NCBI GenBank assembly: GCA_030151135.1 | Contig: JASLEQ010000059.1 | Coordinates: 1 to 11,188 of the forward strand | Length of the DNA stretch: 11,188 nt | Source of the DNA: Candidatus Sulfotelmatobacter sp. | GTDB taxonomy: Bacteria > Acidobacteriota > Terriglobia > Terriglobales > SbA1 | Direction: 5' to 3' | Shown: in pieces, positions 6,859 to 11,188 of the stretch | Numbering within the stretch: the first letter of the stretch is position 1 | Layout: each line of letters opens with the position of its first letter | The notes under the pieces: generated by a model | The model's database searches: none | What the model saw: the letters and a program-made list of their open reading frames with translations, nothing else | What the model was told of the DNA's origin: nothing | Position numbers and translations under genes: made by a program

Positions 6859-6880
6859 GGACAGCCGAATGCGTCTGCCC
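6859..6880. repeat. Imperfect hairpin after the cytochrome b6-like gene
   Basis: It starts 14 bp past the stop codon at 6895. GGACAGCCG pairs with CGTCTGCCC at seven of nine positions over the 4-nt loop AATG. On the minus strand it reads GTAGGGGCAGACGCATTCGG, the cadence of a dispersed GGGGCAG-type intergenic element (recollection, unsearched). Together with the 6798-6814 dyad it fills most of the 143-bp spacer 6752-6894. Confidence 0.45.
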
Positions 6881-6894
6881 CTACAAGACCCGCC

Positions 6895-7878
6895 TCATTC
6901 TCCTGCCGCTTTCGGCCCTCGCCGCGGCTTATCTGCTTCTTCGGTGAGCATCACTGGAGCCGGCCCCGAGATTCCGCCGTCTTTCCGCACGCGCCAAAAG
7001 TGCACGATCATCAGTACCGACGCCACAATGGGAATCCCAATGCAGTGCCAGATGTACGACCGCAGCAACGCATTCGCGTCGACAATCGACCCCCCGAGCA
7101 ATCCGAATCGCACGTCGTTGTAAGGCGTCATGCCGAGCATCGAGCCGAATGGACCTTCGTGCCCGAGCAGTGGCGTCGCACGCGCCATGTTCGTGCCCAC
7201 GGTGACGGCCCAGAATCCGAGTTGATCGTCCGGCAGCAGATATCCGGTAAAAGACAGCAGCAGCGTGAATACCAGCAACAGCACACCGACGTTCCAATTA
7301 AATTCCCGCGGCTTTTTGTATGAACCCGTCAAGAACACACGGAACATGTGCAGCCACACGCCTATGACCATCAGGTGGGCGGCCCATCGATGCATATTGC
7401 GCAGAATTTTTCCGAACGGCACATCATGCTCGAGATAGAGCACGTCACGAAACGCCTGCACCTTCGTCGGGTGGTAATAAAACATCAGCAGGACGCCCGT
7501 GTAGGTCAGGATGATGAACAGATAAAACGTGATACCACCCATGCCCCACGTGTAGCTGTAGCGCACGGCATCGCGATTGATTTTGGCCGGATGCAGATGC
7601 AGAAATACATTCGACAGCACGCCCAGCGCTCGGTTGCGCGGCGTGTCGTCATGCTTATGGCGGAAGATCGATGTATAGACCTGGGTCTTTGTCGGATCTT
7701 TCAGCCCATCGATCTGCTCTTTGGCTTTGGCAGGAATCTCGGTCTTAAGAGCCGCGATGTCCTCTTTAACATTGGTCGTAACTTTCTCGAGGATGCCAAC
7801 TCTTCCGCCATTCTTCCCATTGCCGCCGGTTGGACCGCTACCACCGTTGCCGCCACTCGGATTGTTTGTTTCAGCCAT
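6895..7878 (-). CDS. petB: Cytochrome b6-like N-terminal subunit, dihaem
   Basis: This 327-aa dihaem membrane subunit binds haems bL and bH and houses the Qi side of the quinol-oxidising complex. The four axial histidines are clear: His163 and His177 in NMHRWAAHLMVIGVWLH (13 residues between), and His278 and His293 (14 between). The 14-residue gap in the second pair is the b6-type spacing rather than the mitochondrial 13. About four membrane helices lie at 114-135, 163-183, 198-216 and 274-295. GHEGPFG at about 239-245 fits the loop between the third and fourth helices. Residues 5-25 are a Gly/Asn-rich tail, followed by a charged helix (30-65), so the N-terminus is longer than in plant PetB. 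The protein's only Cys is Cys279, next to His278, so the Cys that anchors haem cn in b6f is absent. The ATG start has only a weak purine-rich site (GGACGG). It lies between the Rieske and subunit IV-like genes. Confidence 0.95.
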   Translation of the reverse strand: MAETNNPSGGNGGSGPTGGNGKNGGRVGILEKVTTNVKEDIAALKTEIPAKAKEQIDGLKDPTKTQVYTSIFRHKHDDTPRNRALGVLSNVFLHLHPAKINRDAVRYSYTWGMGGITFYLFIILTYTGVLLMFYYHPTKVQAFRDVLYLEHDVPFGKILRNMHRWAAHLMVIGVWLHMFRVFLTGSYKKPREFNWNVGVLLLVFTLLLSFTGYLLPDDQLGFWAVTVGTNMARATPLLGHEGPFGSMLGMTPYNDVRFGLLGGSIVDANALLRSYIWHCIGIPIVASVLMIVHFWRVRKDGGISGPAPVMLTEEADKPRRGPKAAGE

Positions 7879-7895
7879 ATCCGTCCAGAAAACAA

Positions 7896-7957
7896 ATTGA
7901 GTGATTTCGCGATTGAGTCATTGGGTGATTGATCGCGCAATCGCCCGATCACTCAAT
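7896..7957. repeat. Nested inverted repeat between the Rieske and cytochrome b genes
   Basis: The 90-bp spacer contains outer arms ATTGAGTGAT (7896-7905) and ATCACTCAAT (7948-7957), middle arms GCGATTG (7909-7915) and CAATCGC (7938-7944), and an alternative inner stem GGGTGATTG (7923-7931) with CAATCGCCC (7938-7946, one G-U). The unit GATTGAGT or GTGATTGA recurs several times. It could fold as a long hairpin between two operon genes, probably affecting relative expression, or be a mobile palindromic repeat. Confidence 0.6.
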
Positions 7958-7968
7958 CACTAATTCCC

Positions 7969-8610
7969 CTAAACTCCCGTCAAAAACGCTCCGGGATCGT
8001 TGAACTTGCTGGGCTGTCCCTTCGGCCACGAATAAAGCTTCGACGTATCCACCAGCACCTGTCCGTCCGGCGCGAGTTCGATGTGCGCGCGATCCATGGG
8101 TCGGGGTGCCGGTCCTTCGAAGTTGATCCCTTCGCTGTCGTAGCCACTGCCGTGACACGGACACTTGAATTTGTTTTCGCTTGGCTTCCAGTCAGGAGTG
8201 CAGCCCAGATGCGTGCAGCGGGCGTAAATGACGAAAAGCCGGTCAGGAGTGCGATCTACCCAGATGCGGTATTTCTGTTGGAACTTGGTGTCTACGCCGA
8301 GGGCAAACTCCGAGGGATATCCGATTTTAAAAACGGAATTCGGTTCAAAAAGAGTGCGAGGGAGAAAAAATCGGAAAAATGCGAGGAACCACGCCGTCAG
8401 AAATCCCGTGACCATCGTCCAGACAAACCGGCGCCGCTTGCGATCAATCTCCGTGGAGGGAGCAGTCCCAGCGATACCTCCGGCCGCTGCCGCTTTCGAG
8501 GTGCCTACTGCCGGCGTGCCCACATACTTCGTGGCATCGACGGCAGGCTTGGCCGGCGTCTTGGCCGCTTCCGGATTCGGATTGACCTTGTCGGTCTCCA
8601 ACTCCGCCAT
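7969..8610 (-). CDS. Rieske iron-sulfur protein
   Basis: This 213-aa Rieske [2Fe-2S] subunit takes the first electron from quinol at the Qo site and delivers it to the cytochrome c partner. The cluster motifs are CTHLGC (132-137) and CPCHGS (150-155), supplying Cys132, His134, Cys150 and His153 as ligands and Cys137 and Cys152 for the disulfide. Ser155 and Tyr157 (GSGYD) keep the hydrogen-bond residues usual for higher-potential clusters. A basic stretch RKRRRF (58-62) precedes a single anchor helix (about 63-84), which suits Tat export. An Ala/Pro-rich leader (1-50) is longer than usual. Start: ATG 8610 has AGGAGG 4 nt upstream; an in-frame extension to 8748 would overlap hemH and lacks a site, so it is rejected. 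The gene lies 35 bp after hemH. Confidence 0.97.
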   Translation of the reverse strand: MAELETDKVNPNPEAAKTPAKPAVDATKYVGTPAVGTSKAAAAGGIAGTAPSTEIDRKRRRFVWTMVTGFLTAWFLAFFRFFLPRTLFEPNSVFKIGYPSEFALGVDTKFQQKYRIWVDRTPDRLFVIYARCTHLGCTPDWKPSENKFKCPCHGSGYDSEGINFEGPAPRPMDRAHIELAPDGQVLVDTSKLYSWPKGQPSKFNDPGAFLTGV

Positions 8611-8614
8611 GAAT

Positions 8615-8620
8615 CCTCCT
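8615..8620 (-). promoter_or_regulatory. Strong ribosome binding site of the Rieske gene
   Basis: AGGAGG on the minus strand, 4 nt before ATG 8610. It settles the start against a 46-codon longer reading frame that would overlap hemH. Confidence 0.75.
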
Positions 8621-8645
8621 CTGCCTGTTTGTCTGACTCGGGCCC

Positions 8646-9698
8646 TTAATCTAAACCGGCGGCCGCCGCGTACTGTGGCTCCGCCACCTTCCTCCCATGA
8701 ATGCGAATCGGTATAGGTAACGCAACAGCCTGCGCCAGGGCTTGGCAAACGATCTGCGCCAGCGCGGTTATAAATTTAGGGGAATCATTAAGACCAGAAC
8801 TCATTTCGAATTGTGTAAAACCAAGATGCCCGGCAAGATGGCGAGCCTCATGATCGATCTCGCCCAGGGTCTCGACGTGATCGGAAACAAACGCGATCGG
8901 TACAACACAAACCTCATGAACCTTCTCCGCCGCGAGCTGCCGTAACGTTGTGTGCAGGGAAGGCTGCAACCATCGGCTGGCGCCCACTTTGCTCTGATAG
9001 CAAAGGCGATGAGAGTTGGCCCATCCGCCGCGCCGCATCAACAGGCGAACCGTCTCTTCAATCTGACGCGGATAAGGATCGCCCTTCTCGACTACAGACA
9101 TTGGGATGCTGTGCGCGCTGAAAACGATTTCCGGACGGCGCGAATCACAAAAGCGTGCAAGTGCCTGGTCGATTCTCTCGGCGAGTGCATCGAGATAAGC
9201 CGTATTCCGATAGAAGTTCTCGACGCGATGCACCGGGACGTCTTCGCAGAACTGACGATTCCACTCGTTCAGGCTCGATCCGGTTGTCGTCAAAGAATAT
9301 TGCGGATACATCGGCAGCAGTACAAGCTCATCGCACTGCGCGGCTTGCAACTGCTCGATCGCCTCACGCGTAAACGGATGCCAGTAGCGCATCGCCACGA
9401 AGCAGTGCGCATCGATACCTTCGTCTTGCAATTCCTGCTCAAGCGCCTTCGCTTGCCGTTCCGTGTGCCGCCGAATCGGCGAGCCTCCGCCGATCGTCGC
9501 GTAGTGATGCTGCACTTTGCGGGCGCGCGTGGTGGAGATCAGCTTGGCGAGGGGCTTCCGTCCAATTCGCGCAAAAGGGAAGTCGATGATATCGGGATCG
9601 CAAAACAGGTTGTACAGAAAGGGCTCAATCGCTTCCAGCGTGTCCGGCCCACCTAGCTGAAAGAGAACTATCCCCACACGCCGGTTTGTCCGCGTCAT
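8646..9698 (-). CDS. hemH: Ferrochelatase
   Basis: Ferrochelatase inserts Fe2+ into protoporphyrin IX to make protohaem, or into coproporphyrin III in the alternative pathway. The protein is 350 aa. FSAHSIP at 193-199 holds the metal-binding His196, and FVSDHVETLGEID (270-282) holds the catalytic Glu276. LLPMYPQYS (127-135) and YQSKVGASRWLQP (234-246) are also family motifs. No Fe-S-binding C-terminal Cys cluster is seen; the C-terminal ~30 residues look like a divergent Ala-rich tail. Start: ATG 9698 (MTRTNRRVGIVLFQLGG) matches the usual family beginning and has GGGG 4 nt upstream; a TTG 20 codons earlier (9758) gives a poor leader and is not chosen. The gene heads the respiratory cluster and supplies haem that the b and c subunits need. 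A possible promoter lies at 9742-9771. Confidence 0.96.
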   Translation of the reverse strand: MTRTNRRVGIVLFQLGGPDTLEAIEPFLYNLFCDPDIIDFPFARIGRKPLAKLISTTRARKVQHHYATIGGGSPIRRHTERQAKALEQELQDEGIDAHCFVAMRYWHPFTREAIEQLQAAQCDELVLLPMYPQYSLTTTGSSLNEWNRQFCEDVPVHRVENFYRNTAYLDALAERIDQALARFCDSRRPEIVFSAHSIPMSVVEKGDPYPRQIEETVRLLMRRGGWANSHRLCYQSKVGASRWLQPSLHTTLRQLAAEKVHEVCVVPIAFVSDHVETLGEIDHEARHLAGHLGFTQFEMSSGLNDSPKFITALAQIVCQALAQAVALPIPIRIHGRKVAEPQYAAAAGLD

Positions 9699-9741
9699 CT
9701 TACCCCAGAACCCCTTCCCACGAACCCCACAGAACGCACGA

Positions 9742-9771
9742 AATTTACTCCCAAACAAGCGTGCGAGTCAA
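9742..9771 (-). promoter_or_regulatory. Possible sigma-70-type promoter for hemH
   Basis: The minus strand has TTGACT (9771-9766), an 18-bp spacer and TAAATT (9747-9742), 5/6 and 4/6 matches to the consensus. A start near 9735 would leave a leader of about 37 nt before ATG 9698. The 147-bp region 9699-9845 between divergent hemH and the glycosylase gene shows nothing else that I can support on the plus side. Confidence 0.3.
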
Positions 9772-9845
9772 TGATTCAATTGCAAAAGTTTTGATCAACA
9801 AGAAGCGCGATTGCCAATTGCGAAGCTTACATGCAACCTTAGGGT

Positions 9846-10745
9846 ATGCCCGAGCTTCCCGATATCACGGCATACCTCACCGCGCTCGAAACGCGAATCG
9901 TAGGCCAGACGCTCGAAAAAGTGAGGCTCTCGAGCCCGTTCCTGTTGCGCACCGTTGAGCCGCCACTGAGTTCATTCGAGGGGCGCACTGTTATGAAAGT
10001 CCGCCGGATCGGGAAGCGGATTGCCATCGGAGTAGATGGCGATCTCTGGCTCGTCTTGCACCTGATGATCGCCGGACGCCTTCACTGGAAGCCAGCCGGA
10101 GCAAAGCTCGGAGGCCGTCAGAACTTGGCTGCCTTCGATTTTCTCAACGGCACGCTGGTTCTCACCGAAGCTGGCAGTAAACGCCGCGCCGCGCTCCACT
10201 TGATCAAAGGCGAAGATAACCTATCTTCGCTCGACGCCGGGGGTATCGATGTGTTCGAAACGGATTTGGAGACGTTTCGGAAAACGCTCACGGCCGAGAA
10301 TCATACGTTGAAGCGCGCATTTACTGATCCGCGCCTTCTCAGCGGAATCGGGAATGCCTACTCCGACGAAATCCTGCACGCGGCGCAACTCTCACCCATC
10401 GCACAGACCAGCAAGCTGACTCCCGACCAGTGGGCCAGGTTGTTCAATGCGACGCGCAGCACTCTTCGCCTGTGGATCGACCGCCTGGTAGCCGAAGCGA
10501 ATCAAGGGTTCCCCGAGAAGGTGACTGCATTTCGGAAAGACATGGCGGTTCATGGGCGTTACGGGCTCCCGTGTCCCCGTTGCGGCGACAAGGTGCTCCG
10601 AATCCGTTATGCAGATAAAGAAACCAACTACTGCGCCCGCTGCCAAACGGAAGGTAAAGTCCTTGCGGATCGTAGCCTGTCGCGTCTATTAGGCTCGGAC
10701 TGGCCCCGCACGCTGGAGGAATTGGAAGCCCTAAAACGCCGATGA
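9846..10745 (+). CDS. mutM: Formamidopyrimidine-DNA glycosylase family protein (Fpg/MutM-like, atypical)
   Basis: This 299-aa base-excision-repair glycosylase/AP lyase should remove oxidised bases such as 8-oxoguanine. The N-terminus MPELPD places Pro2 (the Schiff-base nucleophile) and Glu3, so the ATG start is forced even though its Shine-Dalgarno site is poor (AGGG directly upstream). Lys57 (RRIGKRI), Met74 (HLMIAGRL) and Asn169 (GIGNAYSDEIL) match catalytic or DNA-contact positions. A C-terminal zinc finger uses Cys243, Cys246, Cys263 and Cys266. Oddities are Asp6 where the family usually has Glu, Lys258 where the finger Arg that grips the DNA phosphate is expected, and a 30-residue tail beyond the finger, where classical Fpg ends. 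It is thus a subfamily rather than a canonical MutM, and its substrate could be nearer Nei. It is divergent from hemH and convergent with the next gene. Confidence 0.88.
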   Translation: MPELPDITAYLTALETRIVGQTLEKVRLSSPFLLRTVEPPLSSFEGRTVMKVRRIGKRIAIGVDGDLWLVLHLMIAGRLHWKPAGAKLGGRQNLAAFDFLNGTLVLTEAGSKRRAALHLIKGEDNLSSLDAGGIDVFETDLETFRKTLTAENHTLKRAFTDPRLLSGIGNAYSDEILHAAQLSPIAQTSKLTPDQWARLFNATRSTLRLWIDRLVAEANQGFPEKVTAFRKDMAVHGRYGLPCPRCGDKVLRIRYADKETNYCARCQTEGKVLADRSLSRLLGSDWPRTLEELEALKRR

Positions 10746-10772
10746 ACGCGGCGATCCAACATGCCGCGTTCA
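10743..10772. terminator. Perfect inverted repeat between convergent genes
   Basis: TGAACGCGGC (10743-10752) and GCCGCGTTCA (10763-10772) form a perfect 10-bp stem over a 10-nt loop. The left arm begins with the TGA stop of the glycosylase gene, and the stop of the opposing gene is 37 bp away. No clear T-run follows on the plus strand. It may be a bidirectional termination or 3'-end element. Confidence 0.5.
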
Positions 10773-10808
10773 CAAGGCTAATTCCGATTGAAGCGGTGCC
10801 AGCTTCTT

Positions 10809-11188
10809 TTACGGAATCTGCAGGAACGTTTTCTCGTCGACCATGATGTTCCGCTCCTCGCCATGGAAGACGTACAGAACACGCAGGAATTTATGCATAC
10901 CGGGCATAGGATCGACGCCCAGCGAAGCATTGTCCACGCGCATCGATATGTGGCCTTCGTTTACATAGCTGCGAACTGCGTCGGTCACATTCACAAATTG
11001 CCCATCGGCTCCGTAGTAGGCACGCAAAATTCTCAAACCATGCTCCCGATGTTCGAAATCATCGTCGCGGCGGTCCCCTCGGTCACCTTGCGCGTGATCG
11101 TCGTGTCTTTCTCGATCGGCCCACCGATTCGGAGGATCAAGTTCCAGAGAACAATTGCTGCGCTCCGGATACTTGTATTCTTCGACCT
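10809..11188 (-). CDS. Protein with DUF3395-like C-terminal domain, 5' end outside the window
   Basis: The frame stays open from the stop at 10809 to the right edge, giving about 126 C-terminal residues, so no start is called (a TTG at 11036 is internal). The last 75 residues (LRILRAYYGADGQFVNVTDA, then a VDPMPGMHKFLRVLY stretch) resemble the DUF3395 domain: a YGA strand, a VTD helix start, a VDP-PG turn and an LRVLYVFHGEER strand. This match is from memory. Before it lies a polar linker rich in Asp, Arg and His (DRERHDDHAQGDRGDRRDDD), probably disordered. No signal or membrane segment is seen in this part. The function is unknown. The gene is convergent with the glycosylase and does not obviously belong to the respiratory cluster. 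Confidence 0.75.
   Translation of the reverse strand, partial: VEEYKYPERSNCSLELDPPNRWADRERHDDHAQGDRGDRRDDDFEHREHGLRILRAYYGADGQFVNVTDAVRSYVNEGHISMRVDNASLGVDPMPGMHKFLRVLYVFHGEERNIMVDEKTFLQIP

Noticed and set aside
7896..7957. Short CRISPR-like array in the Rieske/cytochrome b spacer
   Set aside because: The repeats are about 8 nt, occur in both orientations and have no regular spacers; they are better read as nested palindromes.
8611..8748. Longer start for the Rieske protein at 8748
   Set aside because: It would overlap the end of hemH, and the AGGAGG site fits ATG 8610; the extra residues are Arg/Gly-rich and lack family similarity.
8952..9656. 234-codon plus-strand reading frame opposite hemH
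   Set aside because: It is antisense to the ferrochelatase, which has catalytic His and Glu motifs; it has no ribosome site and its composition fits a GC-rich shadow frame.
10809..11036. Separate 75-codon gene starting with TTG at 11036
   Set aside because: The frame continues without a stop to the window edge, and no ribosome site precedes the TTG; it is the C-terminal part of a longer gene.

Overview
The window is a run of minus-strand genes (about 296 to 9698, transcribed right to left), then one plus-strand gene (9846-10745) and a minus-strand gene cut by the right edge. Gene content suggests an aerobic or facultative member of the Acidobacteriota. The reasons are a split cytochrome b with a Rieske protein and a giant multihaem cytochrome c, an adjacent cupredoxin lipoprotein, and a distinctive PELPD-type DNA glycosylase. 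This placement is inference; no rRNA or other phylogenetic marker is present.

In transcription order the main block reads: hemH ferrochelatase (9698-8646); Rieske iron-sulfur protein (8610-7969); cytochrome b6-like N-terminal subunit (7878-6895); subunit IV-like C-terminal cytochrome b (6751-5822); an octahaem membrane-anchored cytochrome c (5727-2455); a plastocyanin-like lipoprotein with a C-terminal carboxypeptidase-regulatory-like domain (2351-1560); ctaA haem A synthase (1389-451, probably from a CUG start); and the start of an ABC transporter ATPase (296 to the left edge). Read together this is a quinol-oxidising Rieske/cytochrome b complex with its own electron-exit proteins (octahaem cytochrome, then perhaps the cupredoxin), flanked by two haem-maturation enzymes: HemH makes haem B for the b haems, and CtaA makes haem A for an aa3-type oxidase that is presumably encoded nearby.

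To the right, 9699-9845 is a divergent intergenic region. An atypical Fpg/MutM-family glycosylase is on the plus strand. It is convergent with a 5'-truncated gene whose C-terminal domain resembles DUF3395, preceded by an Asp/His/Arg-rich linker.

Nearly every spacer longer than about 60 bp in the respiratory cluster contains a different imperfect palindrome (381-423, 1506-1531, 2394-2436, 5786-5820, 6798-6814, 6859-6880, 7896-7957), and another sits between the convergent genes (10743-10772). Several look like dispersed intergenic repeats rather than classical terminators, because U-tracts are missing. I saw no tRNA, rRNA, CRISPR array, transposase or prophage gene. The most unusual points are the 3+5 haem design of the octahaem protein, the Qo motif APWY without the usual acidic residue, and the likely CUG start of ctaA.
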